From NCBI RefSeq assembly GCF_001423885.1, contig NZ_LMPP01000003.1:62001-126000 (forward strand): a DNA stretch of 64,000 nt, read 5' to 3'. The position numbers and the translations under genes are program-made. Of the stretch, positions 40,787 through 51,208 are shown piece after piece. Source of the stretch: Rathayibacter sp. Leaf185. Its GTDB lineage: Bacteria > Actinomycetota > Actinomycetes > Actinomycetales > Microbacteriaceae. The notes below the pieces were generated by a model. That model worked only from the letters and a program-made list of their open reading frames with translations. It was not told the origin of the DNA and ran no database searches. Each line of letters starts with the position of its first letter. The stretch's first letter is position 1.

Positions 40787-42853
40787 TCAGGAGAGGTGAC
40801 CCGCCTTCTCCATCTGGCGGAGCTCCCGCTTGAGCTCCTGGACCTCGTCGCGCAGTCGCGCCGCGAGCTCGAACTTGAGCTCGCCGGCGGCCTGCAGCAT
40901 CTGGCCGTTGAGGTCGGAGATGATCGCCTCGAGGTCGTTGCCGCCGTTCGCGGCCAGGCCCTGGCGGCGGAGGTTGGGGGTGGGGCTCTTCTTCTTGGCG
41001 TCGCGGCCGGCGAGGAGCTTGGCGGTGTCGGCCCCCTCACGGGCGAGGGCGTCGGTGATGTCGGCGATCTTCTTGCGCAGCGGAGTCGGATCGATGCCGT
41101 GCTCGAGGTTGTAGGCGACCTGCTTCTCGCGTCGGCGGTCGGTCTCGTCGATCGCGAGCCGCATCGAGTCGGTCACCCGATCGGCGTACATGTGCACCTC
41201 GCCCGAGACGTTGCGGGCGGCGCGGCCGATCGTCTGGATGAGCGACGTGGACGAGCGGAGGAAGCCCTCCTTGTCGGCGTCGAGGATGGCCACGAGGGAC
41301 ACCTCGGGCAGGTCGAGACCCTCGCGGAGGAGGTTGATGCCGACCAGGACGTCGTAGACGCCGGCGCGCAACTCTGACAGCAGCTCGACCCGACGGAGGG
41401 TGTCGACGTCGGAGTGCAGGTAGCGGACGCGGACGCCTGCCTCGGTGAGGAAGTCGGTCAGCTCCTCGGCCATGCGCTTGGTGAGCGTGGTCACGAGGAC
41501 GCGCTCGTCGCGCTCGGTGCGGAGCTTGATCTCCTCGAGCAGGTCGTCGATCTGGCCCTTCGTCGGCTTGAGCACGATCTCGGGGTCGATGAGGCCGGTC
41601 GGGCGGATGATCTGCTCGACGATGCCGTCGGCGATGCCCATCTCGTAGCGGCCGGGCGTCGCTGAGAGGTAGACGGTCTGGCCCACACGCTGCTTGAACT
41701 CCTCCCACTTCAGCGGTCTGTTGTCCATCGCGGAGGGCAGGCGGAAGCCGTGCTCGACGAGGGTCCGCTTGCGAGAGGCGTCGCCCTCGTACATCGCGCC
41801 GATCTGCGGCACGGTGACGTGCGACTCGTCGATGACGACGAGGAAGTCGTCGGGGAAGTAGTCGAGGAGGCAGTGCGGTGCCTCACCCGACTCCCGGCCG
41901 TCGATGTGACGGGAGTAGTTCTCGATGCCCGAGCAGAATCCGATCTGCTGCATCATCTCGAGGTCGAACGTCGTGCGCATCCGGAGCCGCTGGGCCTCGA
42001 GCAGCTTGCCCTGCTTCTCGAGATCGGCGAGGCGCACCTCGAGCTCCTGCTGGATGGTGTCGATCGCGCGGTGCATGACGTCCTGGCTGGCGACGTAGTG
42101 CGAGCCGGGGAACACCGAGACCGACTCGAGCTTCTTCACGATGTCGCCGGTGAGCGGGTGGAGCGTGTAGAGCGCCTCGATCTCGTCACCGAACATCTCG
42201 ATGCGGATGGCGAGCTCCTCGTACATCGGGATGATCTCGATCGTGTCCCCCCGGACCCGGAACGTGCCGCGGGCGAAGTCGACGTCGTTGCGGGCGTACT
42301 GCATCGAGACGAACTTGCGGATGAGCCGGTCGCGGTCGACGCGCTGGCCGACCTGCAGGGCCACCATCGCCTCGAGGTACTGCTCGGGCTGACCCAGGCC
42401 GTAGATGCACGACACGGTGGAGACGACGATCACGTCGCGGCGGCTGAGCAGGGAGTTCGTGGTCGAGTGGCGCAGGCGCTCGACCTCGGCGTTGACCGAG
42501 CTGTCCTTCTCGATGAAGGTGTCGGTCTGCGGGACGTAGGCCTCGGGCTGGTAGTAGTCGTAGTACGAGACGAAGTACTCGACCGCGTTGTTCGGGAAGA
42601 GCTCGCGGAACTCGTTCGCCAGCTGCGCCGCGAGGGTCTTGTTGTGCGCGAGCACCAGGGTCGGGCGCTGCACCGCCTCGACGAGCCAGGCGGTCGTCGC
42701 CGACTTGCCGGTACCGGTGGCACCGAGGAGCACGACGTCGGCCTCTCCGGCGCGGATCCTCGCGCTGAGATCGGCGATCGCGGCCGGCTGATCGCCGCTC
42801 GGCTTGTACTCGCTGATGACCTCGAAGGGGTGGACGGCACGGGTGGGCTCCAT
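40787..42853 (-). CDS. uvrB: Excinuclease ABC subunit B
   Basis: A 688-residue superfamily 2 helicase that verifies damage. Walker A is GATGTGKS (44-51); the beta-hairpin region [23 protein letters not shown] is conserved; the DEAD-like motif II is [13 protein letters not shown]; motif VI lies in QTIGRAARN; and the C-terminal UVR domain that binds UvrC is [24 protein letters not shown]. The start [23 protein letters not shown] is typical. It follows coaE by 82 bases on the same strand. As in many Gram-positives uvrB and uvrA are neighbours. Confidence 0.97.
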   Translation of the reverse strand: MEPTRAVHPFEVISEYKPSGDQPAAIADLSARIRAGEADVVLLGATGTGKSATTAWLVEAVQRPTLVLAHNKTLAAQLANEFRELFPNNAVEYFVSYYDYYQPEAYVPQTDTFIEKDSSVNAEVERLRHSTTNSLLSRRDVIVVSTVSCIYGLGQPEQYLEAMVALQVGQRVDRDRLIRKFVSMQYARNDVDFARGTFRVRGDTIEIIPMYEELAIRIEMFGDEIEALYTLHPLTGDIVKKLESVSVFPGSHYVASQDVMHRAIDTIQQELEVRLADLEKQGKLLEAQRLRMRTTFDLEMMQQIGFCSGIENYSRHIDGRESGEAPHCLLDYFPDDFLVVIDESHVTVPQIGAMYEGDASRKRTLVEHGFRLPSAMDNRPLKWEEFKQRVGQTVYLSATPGRYEMGIADGIVEQIIRPTGLIDPEIVLKPTKGQIDDLLEEIKLRTERDERVLVTTLTKRMAEELTDFLTEAGVRVRYLHSDVDTLRRVELLSELRAGVYDVLVGINLLREGLDLPEVSLVAILDADKEGFLRSSTSLIQTIGRAARNVSGEVHMYADRVTDSMRLAIDETDRRREKQVAYNLEHGIDPTPLRKKIADITDALAREGADTAKLLAGRDAKKKSPTPNLRRQGLAANGGNDLEAIISDLNGQMLQAAGELKFELAARLRDEVQELKRELRQMEKAGHLS

Positions 42854-42935
42854 GCTCGAAGCGTAGCTGCGACCACCGACACGGAACGCTGCGTGCGCTG
42901 GCCGCGAACGACGCTGGTGCGAACGCCCCTCCGGG

Positions 42936-43544
42936 TCACCGCGGAGCGCTCAGGTGCTCCCACAGTGCGTCGGTGCGCGCGAGGGTCTCGTCGAGAGTCC
43001 CGGACGAGTCGAGGACGACATCGGCGAGGGCCAGCCGCTGCTCGTCGGTCGCCTGCGCGCCGACGCGGGCACGCGCCTCCGGCTCGGACAGACCGCGCAG
43101 CCGCACCAGCCGATCGATGCGGGCGGCCTCCGGTGCGTGCACGACGACGACCTCGTCGAACTCGCCCGCCCCGCGGCCCTCGGCGAGCAGAGGGACGTCG
43201 TACACCACGACGGCGTGCGGATCGGCCTCCGCCGCCTCCGCGAACAGCCGCTGCGACCGCTCCCCCACCGCCGGGTGCGTGATCGCGTTCAGATCGGCGC
43301 GGGCGGAGGAGTCGGCGAAGACGACGGCGCCGAGGGCCGCCCGGTCGAGCGAGCCGTCCTCCCGCAGCATCGCCGCACCGAAGCGCTCGACGATCGCCCG
43401 CAGCGCGGGCTGCCCGGGTTCGACGACCTCGCGTGCCAGCACGTCGGCATCGACGACGACCGCTCCGTGCTCGGCGAGACGGCGGGCGACGGTCGACTTG
43501 CCGGAGGCGATGCCTCCGGTGAGGGCTACGAGATGCACGCGCAC
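42936..43544 (-). CDS. coaE: Dephospho-CoA kinase
   Basis: A 202-residue P-loop kinase that performs the last step of coenzyme A synthesis. P-loop GGIASGKST (about 10-18), then [10 protein letters not shown], the ITHPAVGE block and [10 protein letters not shown] are all typical of CoaE. It lacks the extra C-terminal DUF (GrpB-like) domain found in mycobacterial CoaE. It lies between rpsA and uvrB on the same strand, the usual rpsA-coaE-uvrB order of actinobacteria. Confidence 0.94.
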   Translation of the reverse strand: MRVHLVALTGGIASGKSTVARRLAEHGAVVVDADVLAREVVEPGQPALRAIVERFGAAMLREDGSLDRAALGAVVFADSSARADLNAITHPAVGERSQRLFAEAAEADPHAVVVYDVPLLAEGRGAGEFDEVVVVHAPEAARIDRLVRLRGLSEPEARARVGAQATDEQRLALADVVLDSSGTLDETLARTDALWEHLSAPR

Positions 43545-43579
43545 ACCCTACTCAGCCGAGCGGGCAGGAGGGGGAACGC

Positions 43580-43613
43580 CGAACGGCCGGCCCCCGAGGG
43601 GACCGGCCGTTCG
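43580..43613 (-). terminator. Terminator of rpsA
   Basis: Perfect 11-bp stem CGAACGGCCGG / CCGGCCGTTCG (43580-43590 with 43603-43613), 12-base loop, 16 bases after the rpsA stop (minus strand). It separates rpsA from coaE. Confidence 0.8.
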
Positions 43614-43628
43614 TCGTCGTGCACTCGA

Positions 43629-45083
43629 TCAGTTGTTCGAGGACAGCTTCTCGCGCAGAGCGGCGAGCGACTCGTCGTCGGCGAGGGTGCCGGCTCCGGT
43701 CGCCTCGCTGGTGAAGCCGCCGCCGACCGAGACGCCCTCGGAGACGGTGGCCGCCTCCTCCTGCGACTTGGCGACCTGAGCCTTGTGGGCCTCCCAGCGG
43801 GCCTGCGCCGCGGCGTAGTCCAGCTCCCAGGCCTCGCGCTGGGACTCGAAGCCCTCGCGCCACTCGTTGGTCTCGGGGTCGAAGCCGTCGGGGTACTTGT
43901 AGTTCCCCTGGTCGTCGTACTCCGTGGCCATGCCGTAGAGGGCCGGGTCGAACTCGGTGCCCTCGGGGTCGATGTTCTCGTTCGCCTGCTTGAGCGAGAG
44001 CGAGATGCGACGACGGTCGAGGTCGATGTCGATGACCTTGACGAAGACCTCTTCACCGACCGACACGACCTGCTCGGCGAGCTCGACGTGCTTGCCCGAG
44101 AGCTCGGAGATGTGGACGAGGCCCTCGATGCCGTCCGCGACGCGGACGAACGCACCGAACGGGACCAGCTTCGTGACCTTGCCCGGAGCGACCTGACCGA
44201 TCGCGTGGGTGCGGGCGAAGACCTGCCACGGGTCCTCCTGCGTCGCCTTGAGCGAGAGCGACACGCGCTCGCGGTCGAGGTCGACCTCGAGGATCTCGAC
44301 GGTGACCTCCTGGCCCACCTCGACGACCTCGGAGGCGTGCTCGATGTGCTTCCAGGAGAGCTCGGAGACGTGGACGAGACCGTCGACGCCGCCGAGGTCG
44401 ACGAACGCACCGAAGTTGACGATCGACGACACGACACCCTTGCGGACCTGACCCTTGTGCAGGTTGTTCAGGAACGTGGTGCGGCTCTCGGACTGCGTCT
44501 GCTCGAGGAGCGCGCGACGCGACAGGACCACGTTGTTGCGGTTCTTGTCGAGCTCGAGGATCTTGGCCTCGATCTCCTGGCCGAGGTACGGCGTGAGGTC
44601 GCGGACGCGGCGCAGCTCGATGAGCGAGGCCGGGAGGAAGCCGCGGAGGCCGATGTCGACGATGAGCCCGCCCTTGACGACCTCGATGACCGAACCGGTG
44701 ACGACACCGTCGGACTCCTTGATCTTCTCGACGTCGCCCCACGCACGCTCGTACTGAGCGCGCTTCTTCGAGAGGATCAGGCGACCCTCCTTGTCCTCCT
44801 TCTGCAGGACGAGAGCCTCGACGCTGTCGCCCACGTTGACGACCTCGGAGGGATCGACGTCGTGCTTGATGGAGAGTTCGCGCGAGGGGATGACGCCCTC
44901 GGTCTTGTAGCCGACGTCGAGGAGGACCTCGTCGCGGTCGATCTTCACGACGGTGCCTTCGATGAGGTCTCCGTCGTTGAAGAACTTCAGAGTCTTTTCG
45001 ACCGCGGCAAGAAAGTCTTCGGCAGACCCGATGTCGTTGATCGCGACCTGCTTGGCTGCCTTTTCGGTCGTTGCGGTTGTCAT
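43629..45083 (-). CDS. rpsA: 30S ribosomal protein S1
   Basis: A 484-residue RNA-binding protein with four S1/OB domains, in order: GTVVKIDRDEVLLDVGYKTEG, GSVIEVVKGGLIVDIGLRGF, KGVVSSIVNFGAFVDLGGV and GKVTKLVPFGAFVRVADGI, followed by an acidic and then Gly/Thr/Ser-rich C-terminal tail. Four S1 domains are the usual number for actinobacteria (Escherichia coli has six). It helps mRNAs bind to the ribosome. The ATG at 45083 (MTTATTEKAAKQVAINDIG) is preceded by a 250-base gene-free leader/promoter region, in which S1 autoregulation might act, but no element can be named. Confidence 0.96.
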   Translation of the reverse strand: MTTATTEKAAKQVAINDIGSAEDFLAAVEKTLKFFNDGDLIEGTVVKIDRDEVLLDVGYKTEGVIPSRELSIKHDVDPSEVVNVGDSVEALVLQKEDKEGRLILSKKRAQYERAWGDVEKIKESDGVVTGSVIEVVKGGLIVDIGLRGFLPASLIELRRVRDLTPYLGQEIEAKILELDKNRNNVVLSRRALLEQTQSESRTTFLNNLHKGQVRKGVVSSIVNFGAFVDLGGVDGLVHVSELSWKHIEHASEVVEVGQEVTVEILEVDLDRERVSLSLKATQEDPWQVFARTHAIGQVAPGKVTKLVPFGAFVRVADGIEGLVHISELSGKHVELAEQVVSVGEEVFVKVIDIDLDRRRISLSLKQANENIDPEGTEFDPALYGMATEYDDQGNYKYPDGFDPETNEWREGFESQREAWELDYAAAQARWEAHKAQVAKSQEEAATVSEGVSVGGGFTSEATGAGTLADDESLAALREKLSSNN

Positions 45084-45335
45084 TAAGGGATGCTCCAGGA
45101 TGGATGGATGTCGGGCGGCGACCGCGCCTCGCGCGAGGCGGGGCAGCGGGAGCCGCGGAGTGATGGGGTGTGCGGTGCACCGGCGACGGGACGACGCTCC
45201 GGAGGATGACCCCGGAACCTCATCGCGCGCCGTGGGCACAACGGCGCCACGAACGTGACGTTCAAGACTATCCGACCCGGGAGGGTGCTAGCAATCTCCC
45301 AGGGTCGCGCTGCGACGCGGATCCCGCGGCACCGG

Positions 45336-47012
45336 TCAGCCCGCGAGACTCGCGCGCAGAGTGTCGAGGCCGACGCCGCCGAGATCGAGTGCGCGGCGGT
45401 GGAATCCGGCGAGCGAGAACGACGATCCCTCGCGGGCGGCCGTCTCGTCGCGCAGCTCCTCCCAGATCCGCTGACCGATCTTGTACGAGGGCGCCTGCCC
45501 CGGCCAGCCGAGGTAGCGGTTCACCTCGAAGCGGATGAAGGCGTCGTCCATGTTCACGTTCGCCCGCATGAACGCGAGAGCGGAGGCGGCGCTCCAGACC
45601 TCGGTCGAGCCCGGCATCCGCTTGCCCAGGTGCACCCCGATGTCGAGGACCACGCGCGCCGCGCGCATCCGCTGCCCGTCGAGCATGCCGAGGCGGTCGG
45701 CCGGGTCGTCCAGGTAGCCGAACCCCTCCATCAGCCGCTCGGCATAGAGGGCCCAGCCCTCGGCGTGCCCCGAGCTGCCGGCGAGCTGGCGGCGCCAGGT
45801 GTTGAGCCGAGCGCGGTTGACGACGGCCTGGCCCACCTGGAGGTGATGGCCCGGCACGCCCTCGTGGTAGACCGTCGTCAGTTCGCGCCAGGTCGCGAAC
45901 TCGGTCACGCCCTCGGGCACCGACCACCACATCCGCCCCGGCCGCGCGAAGTCGTCGCTCGGGCCGGTGTAGTAGATGCCGCCCTCGTGGGTCGGTGCGA
46001 TGAGGCACTCGAGCCGGCGGAGCTCGTCCGGGATGTCGAAGGCGGTGCCCGCGAGCTCGTCGACCGCGCGGTCGCTCGTCTCCTGCATCCAGCGCTGCAG
46101 GGCGTCGACGCCGTGCAGGGTGCGGGAGGGGTCCACGTCGAGGTGCGCGATCGCCTCGGCGACGGAGGCGCCGGGCAGGATCTCGCGGGCGATCGACTCC
46201 TGCTCGGCCGTCATCCGGGCGAGCTCCTCGATCCCCCACTCGTAGGTCTCGTCGAGGTCGACCACGGCGCCGAGGAAGCGGCGCGACTGCAGCGCGTAGA
46301 GATCCCGGCCGACCGCGTCCTCGTCACGCGCCGCAGGTGCGAGCTCGTCGCGGAGGAATCGGCCGAGACCGCCGTACGCGCCGGCGGCGCGGCGCGCGCC
46401 CTCCTCGAGGCGCACCGCGAGGGAGGCCGGCAGCGATCCTGAGGCGGGGGCCGCGTCAGCCGCCAAGGAGGCGAAGAATCCGTCCGGCGCCGCGATCGAG
46501 TCGGCCTGCTCGGCGACGAGGCGGACCTGCCGGGCCGCGGGTGTCACTCCGGAGCGGATGCCCTCGCGGAGCGTCTCGAGATAGCCGGCGAGGGCGGCCG
46601 GGACGGCGTGGAGCCGATCGGCGACGGCCTCCCAGTCGGCCACCTCGTCGGTGGGCATGAGGTCGAAGACGTCGCGCAGCTCCTGCGGAGGCGAGGCGAT
46701 GACGTTGAGATCGCGGAGCGGCAGCTGCGCGTCGTGCGCCTCGAGCGTGAGGCGGAGCTCGGAGCCGAGATCGGCGACCGTCACGCGGTCGACCGAGTCG
46801 ACCGGCTGGGCGGTCTCGAGCTCGGTGAGCGCCGCCGCCACCGCCTCGCGCGACCGGGCGCGACCCTCGGGCGACAGATCACCGAGGCGGCCGCTCGACT
46901 CCGCCCGGCCGACGTAGGTGCCGATGGTGGGATCGAGCTCGACCAGGGTGTCGACCCAGCGCTCGGCGATGAGATCGACGGCGGTCGGCTGACGAGGGAT
47001 GTCGGAGGTCAT
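45336..47012 (-). CDS. DUF885-family metallopeptidase-like protein
   Basis: A 558-residue protein of the DUF885 family, distantly related to M32-type metallopeptidases. The zinc-site-like motif is YHEGVPGHHLQ (His-Glu-x3-His-His), followed by a GHAEGWALYAERL block whose glutamate would act as third ligand, and ELRRLECLIAPTHEGGIYYTGPSDD ahead of it. No signal peptide or membrane segment is seen, so it is probably cytoplasmic. The substrate is unknown, although small peptides are likely. It is followed by no close partner and lies 37 bases downstream of polA on the same strand. Confidence 0.88.
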   Translation of the reverse strand: MTSDIPRQPTAVDLIAERWVDTLVELDPTIGTYVGRAESSGRLGDLSPEGRARSREAVAAALTELETAQPVDSVDRVTVADLGSELRLTLEAHDAQLPLRDLNVIASPPQELRDVFDLMPTDEVADWEAVADRLHAVPAALAGYLETLREGIRSGVTPAARQVRLVAEQADSIAAPDGFFASLAADAAPASGSLPASLAVRLEEGARRAAGAYGGLGRFLRDELAPAARDEDAVGRDLYALQSRRFLGAVVDLDETYEWGIEELARMTAEQESIAREILPGASVAEAIAHLDVDPSRTLHGVDALQRWMQETSDRAVDELAGTAFDIPDELRRLECLIAPTHEGGIYYTGPSDDFARPGRMWWSVPEGVTEFATWRELTTVYHEGVPGHHLQVGQAVVNRARLNTWRRQLAGSSGHAEGWALYAERLMEGFGYLDDPADRLGMLDGQRMRAARVVLDIGVHLGKRMPGSTEVWSAASALAFMRANVNMDDAFIRFEVNRYLGWPGQAPSYKIGQRIWEELRDETAAREGSSFSLAGFHRRALDLGGVGLDTLRASLAG

Positions 47013-47049
47013 GCGCCCGAGCCTAGCCAGGGCCTCGCGCCCCGGAGCG

Positions 47050-49719
47050 TCAGTGCGCGGCGTCGTCCCAGTCGGCGCCGTGGCCGACCTGCACCTCGAG
47101 CGGAACGCTGAGATCGACCGCTCCGGCCATCCGGGCGCGGACCACGGCCTCGAGCGCCTCCTCCTCGCCGGGAGAGACGTCGAAGATCAGCTCGTCGTGC
47201 ACCTGGAGCAGCATCCGGGAGCCGAGGCCCTGCTCGTCGATGTCGGCCTGCACGCCGATCATCGCGATCTTCATGATGTCGGCGGCCGAGCCCTGGATCG
47301 GGGAGTTGAGCGCCGCGCGCTCGGCGTTGTCGCGGAGCACGCGGTTGGCGCTCTGCAGGTCGGGGAACGGCCGGCGGCGACCGAAGATCGTCTCGGTGTA
47401 GCCGGCCTCGCGGGCCTGCTCGACGACGCTCCGGAGGTAGTCGCGGACGGCGCCGAAGCGGACGAAGTAGTCGGTCATCAGCTGCTTGGCCTCGGCGCTC
47501 GAGATCCGCAGCTGCTTCGAGAGGCCGAAGGCGCTGAGGCCGTAGGCCAGCCCGTACGACATCGCCTTGACCTTGTTCCGCATCGCCGAGGTGACATCGG
47601 CCGGCTCGACCCCGAAGATGCGGGCGCCGACGAAGCGGTGCAGATCCTCTCCGCTGTGGAACGCCTCGATGAGCCCGGCGTCGCCCGAGAGGTGCGCCAT
47701 GATCCGCATCTCGATCTGCGAGTAGTCGGCGGTCAGCAGCGTGCTCGCCTCCTCGCCGTGCACGAAGGCGGTGCGGATGCGTCGGCCGACCTCGCTGCGG
47801 ACGGGGATGTTCTGCAGGTTGGGGTCGTTCGAGGAGATGCGGCCGGTCGCGGTGCCGGTCTGGTCGTAGCTGGTGTGGATCCGCTGGTCGGCGGTCACCG
47901 ACTTCTCGAGCGTCTCGATGATCTGCTTGAGCTTCGTCGCATCGCGGTGCTCGAGCAGGAGGCCGAGGAACGGGTGCGGGTGGGAGTCCTGCAGATCGGC
48001 CAGGGCGGAGGCGTCGGTCGTGTACCCGGTCTTCGTCGCCCGGGTCTTGGGCATCGCGAGCTCCTCGAACAGCACCTGCTGGAGCTGCTTCGGCGAGCCG
48101 AGGTTCATCTCGTGGCCGATCTCGGCGAAGGCCCGGCTGGCGAGCTCGGCGGCCGTGGTCGTCAGCTCGCCGCGGAGGCGCGCCAGCACGTCGGAGTCGA
48201 TCGAGACGCCCGTGAGCTCCATCGTCGCGAGCACCTGGACGATCGGCAGCTCGATGTCGACGAGCACCGAGAGCATGCCCTCGCCGAGCAGCTCGGTGAG
48301 CGGCGCGACCAGGCGGAAGGCGTACCACGCCTCCGTCGCCGGACCGATCGGCTCGACGCTCGGCACCAGCTGGTTCGGATCGCCCTGCGCCATCGTCTCG
48401 TCGAGGTACTGCGCGACCTGCGCGGGGAGCGTCGCGGCGTGACCGGTGGGCTGCAGGAGGTAGGCCGCCACCCGGGTGTCGAAGGCGAGACCGGAGACGG
48501 TCAGCCCGGCGCGACGCAGCGCCTTGATCTGCGGCTTCGCGTCGGCGAAGACCTTGGGCGCCTCGCCCGCTAGCCACTCCTCGAGCGCGGTGTAGTCGGG
48601 GCGGCCGGCGGCCCAGGGCACGAAGGCCGACTCGGTCTCGGTCGAGAGACCCAGCCCGTCGAGTCCGTCCGGACCGAGCTGCACCTGCACGGCGACGGGA
48701 GTCGTCCCCTTCGCCGACACGCGGTCGAGCCAGTGCGCGAGCTCCTCGTCGACGAGAGTGCGGACGGCGGGAGCGGCGGTGGTGACCGTGTCGCCGGCCA
48801 GCGCGGAGGCGGCGCCCTCGACACCCTCGTCGGCCGCGATCGTGAGCACCCGCTCCTGAAGCGTCTTGAACTCGAGACGGCTGAAGATCTCGCGGACGGC
48901 GTCGACGTCGATCGGGCGGCGATCGAGATCGGCGGGGCCGAGCGGCAGCTCGACGTCGGTGACGAGGCGGTTGAGGCGGCGATTGCGGAGCGCGTTCTCC
49001 TTCTGCTCCCGCAGCTTCTCGCCGACGACGCCCTTGATCTCGTCGGCGTGGGCGATGATGTCGGCCACCGTGCCGTACTGGTTGACCCATTTGGCGGCCG
49101 TCTTCGGGCCGACCTTGTCGACTCCGGGCAGGTTGTCGCTGGTCTCGCCGACGAGGGCCGCGATCTCGGGGTACTGGTGCGGCTCCACCCCGTACTTCTC
49201 GAACACCTTGTCGCGGTCGTAGCGGGTGAGCTGCGAGACGCCCTGGGTGGAGGGGTAGAGCAGGGTCACGTCGGGGGTGACGAGCTGGATGGTGTCGCGG
49301 TCTCCGGAGACGACGAGGACACGGAAGCCGGCCTCCGCGCCCTGCTTCGCGAGGGTCGCGAGGATGTCGTCGGCCTCGAAGTCCTCCTTCGAGACGGTGC
49401 GGATGTTCATCGCGTGCAGCGCCTCTTCGAGCAGCGGGACCTGGCCCTTGAACTCGGGCGGGGTCTCGCCTCGGGTGCCCTTGTACTCGGGGTACTCGCG
49501 AGTGCGGAAGGAGTAGCGGGAGATGTCGAAAGCGACGCCGAGGTGGGTGGGCTTCTCGTTCTTGAGGAGCAGGATCAGCATCGACAGGAAGCCGTGGATG
49601 GCGTTCGTGTGCTGGCCGTCGCGGGTCTGGAAACTGTCGACCGGGAGCGCGTAGAAGGCGCGGAAAGCCAGCGAATGACCGTCGATGAGCAGGAGGGTAG
49701 GCTGTTCCGGATCTGACAC
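47050..49719 (-). CDS. polA: DNA polymerase I
   Basis: An 889-residue family A polymerase for repair and Okazaki-fragment processing. Domains: N-terminal 5'-3' exonuclease (LLLIDGHSLAFRAFYAL, VVSGDRDTIQLV, LPGVDKVGPKTAAKW), a central 3'-5' exonuclease-like domain, and the polymerase domain with motif A DYSQIEMRIMAHLSGD, motif B RNKVKAMSYGLAYGL and motif C QVHDELIFDV. In the central domain the usual D-x-E of the proofreading site is not found (GLSTETES instead), so it probably lacks proofreading, as in mycobacteria. It diverges from the thioesterase gene. Confidence 0.97.
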   Translation of the reverse strand: MSDPEQPTLLLIDGHSLAFRAFYALPVDSFQTRDGQHTNAIHGFLSMLILLLKNEKPTHLGVAFDISRYSFRTREYPEYKGTRGETPPEFKGQVPLLEEALHAMNIRTVSKEDFEADDILATLAKQGAEAGFRVLVVSGDRDTIQLVTPDVTLLYPSTQGVSQLTRYDRDKVFEKYGVEPHQYPEIAALVGETSDNLPGVDKVGPKTAAKWVNQYGTVADIIAHADEIKGVVGEKLREQKENALRNRRLNRLVTDVELPLGPADLDRRPIDVDAVREIFSRLEFKTLQERVLTIAADEGVEGAASALAGDTVTTAAPAVRTLVDEELAHWLDRVSAKGTTPVAVQVQLGPDGLDGLGLSTETESAFVPWAAGRPDYTALEEWLAGEAPKVFADAKPQIKALRRAGLTVSGLAFDTRVAAYLLQPTGHAATLPAQVAQYLDETMAQGDPNQLVPSVEPIGPATEAWYAFRLVAPLTELLGEGMLSVLVDIELPIVQVLATMELTGVSIDSDVLARLRGELTTTAAELASRAFAEIGHEMNLGSPKQLQQVLFEELAMPKTRATKTGYTTDASALADLQDSHPHPFLGLLLEHRDATKLKQIIETLEKSVTADQRIHTSYDQTGTATGRISSNDPNLQNIPVRSEVGRRIRTAFVHGEEASTLLTADYSQIEMRIMAHLSGDAGLIEAFHSGEDLHRFVGARIFGVEPADVTSAMRNKVKAMSYGLAYGLSAFGLSKQLRISSAEAKQLMTDYFVRFGAVRDYLRSVVEQAREAGYTETIFGRRRPFPDLQSANRVLRDNAERAALNSPIQGSAADIMKIAMIGVQADIDEQGLGSRMLLQVHDELIFDVSPGEEEALEAVVRARMAGAVDLSVPLEVQVGHGADWDDAAH

Positions 49720-49811
49720 AGGGCAAGACTACACAGCGCCTCCGACACCGGATCCGGCCGGTTCGCCGCCGCCGGACGGGACGCTCGCGGGGCTCCACGA
49801 CGAGGAGTACC

Positions 49812-50255
49812 GTGACCGATTCCGCGCCCCGCGCCACCGCCTGGACCCGCCCCCCGGCGCTCGATCTCGTCGGCTCCATCGGCCGCGGCGGAGGCGAGCT
49901 CGCCGACACGATGGGCATCGTCTGGCACGAGCTGACCCCCGAGCACTCCGTCGCCTCGATGCCGGTCGAGGGCAACCGCCAGCCGTTCGGGATCCTGCAC
50001 GGCGGCGCCCACGTGGTGCTCGCCGAGTCGATGGGGTCGATCGCCGCGAACATCCACGCGGGCGAGGGACGCGTCGCGATGGGCATCGAGCTGAACGCGA
50101 GCCACAGCCGCTCGACGCGCTCCGGCTTCGTCATCGGCACCTGTGACGCGATCCACCTCGGCTCGACGCTGACCACGCACGAGATCGCGATCCGCGACGA
50201 GCAGGGGCGCCGCCTCTCGACGGTCCGCATCACGAACATCATCCGGAACCGCTGA
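49812..50255 (+). CDS. PaaI-family hotdog thioesterase
   Basis: A 147-residue single hotdog domain starting at GTG. The motif GILHGGAHVVLAESMGSIAA is the PaaI/YbgC-like active segment (HGG with the downstream Glu/Ser residues), followed by the central beta-strands MGIELNASHSRSTRSG and TTHEIAIRDEQGRRLSTVRI. Such enzymes hydrolyse acyl-CoA thioesters; menaquinone-pathway DHNA-CoA thioesterases and phenylacetyl-CoA thioesterases look alike, so the substrate is open. It is transcribed away from polA. Confidence 0.87.
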   Translation: MTDSAPRATAWTRPPALDLVGSIGRGGGELADTMGIVWHELTPEHSVASMPVEGNRQPFGILHGGAHVVLAESMGSIAANIHAGEGRVAMGIELNASHSRSTRSGFVIGTCDAIHLGSTLTTHEIAIRDEQGRRLSTVRITNIIRNR

Positions 50256-50505
50256 GCCCGGCAGTGCCGGTTCCCGCGGCGGTCCCCGCCCACCGCGGCG
50301 CGGTCGGCGCGACGAGATGGTCGCGTCGGGTGGAGCGGGTCGCGAACGGCTCCGGGAGAACGCTGGCACGCGTTTTCCCCGGTCACCTCGCGGAGCTCGG
50401 CCGGCCGACCGCCGAAAGTGCCGACGACGATCACGCGCCGACGAGACGGAAGGCGCCGTCGCGCAAGCCCGGGCGTGGGTGGCGGGGGCGACCTAGGCTC
50501 GGAGC

Positions 50506-51177
50506 GTGAGCTTCCGTGATCTGCTGCGTTCCCTGCCGTCCATGCCGTCCGAGCTGCCCGGCTTCGATGCGGAGGCGGCGCCGGCCGACCCCGTCGAGCT
50601 GTTCTCGCAGTGGCTCGAGGAGTCCGCGGCGGCGGGGCAGCTCCTCCCGCACGGTGCGACGCTCTCGACCGCCGACACCCGGGGCGATGTCACCGCACGC
50701 GTGCTCGTGCTGCGCGACATCGACGACCGCGGCTGGGCCTTCTCGACCCACGCCTCCAGCCCCAAGGGCCGCGCGATGGCCGAGAACCCGCACGCGTCGC
50801 TCACGTTCTTCTGGCCCGTGCAGGGTCGGCAGGTCAGAGTCGAGGGCCACTCCGAACGCGGCACCGCCGACGAGTCCGCCGAGGACTTCCGCCGGCGCTC
50901 GGAGGCGGCGCGCACCGCGCTCCTCGTCGGCCGGCAGAGCGAGCCGATGCGCAGCTCCGCCGACTTCGGTCTCGTGACGCTCCAGACGAGCGTGGCCGTG
51001 GGCTGCTCCCCCGCCGTGCTCGACCGGGACTGGTCGGTCTACCGCGTCGTCCCCGAGAGGATCGAGTTCTGGCAGGGCTCGACCGCGCCCGAGCAGGACC
51101 ACGTGCGGCTCGAGTACCGCCGGGGAACGACGGAGGCGGGCGACTCCCTCTGGGAGCGCACCCGCCTCTGGCCGTGA
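50506..51177 (+). CDS. Pyridoxamine 5'-phosphate oxidase-related flavoprotein
   Basis: A 223-residue FMN-binding split-barrel protein. Features: TARVLVLRDIDDRGWAFSTHASSPKGRAMAENPHASLTFFWPVQGRQVRVEG (strand-turn with FMN contacts), and the PdxH-like C-terminal dimerisation block VVPERIEFWQGSTAPEQDHVRLEYRR...WERTRLWP. It may be a true PdxH that makes pyridoxal 5'-phosphate, or a relative. The typical PdxH region of N-terminal substrate residues is weaker here, and the length is close to normal. It lies alone and converges with the ANTAR regulator gene. Confidence 0.75.
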   Translation: MSFRDLLRSLPSMPSELPGFDAEAAPADPVELFSQWLEESAAAGQLLPHGATLSTADTRGDVTARVLVLRDIDDRGWAFSTHASSPKGRAMAENPHASLTFFWPVQGRQVRVEGHSERGTADESAEDFRRRSEAARTALLVGRQSEPMRSSADFGLVTLQTSVAVGCSPAVLDRDWSVYRVVPERIEFWQGSTAPEQDHVRLEYRRGTTEAGDSLWERTRLWP

Positions 51178-51208
51178 TCAGGTCTGGTCGCGACCTGCTG
51201 CACCGGCC

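Noticed and set aside
42954-45086. 710-residue plus-strand frame opposite coaE and rpsA
   Set aside because: Antisense shadow; both minus-strand genes are clear by motif.
50264-50509. Small plus-strand frame between the thioesterase and PNPOx genes
   Set aside because: Arg/Pro-rich composition, no motif, and it overlaps the next start.
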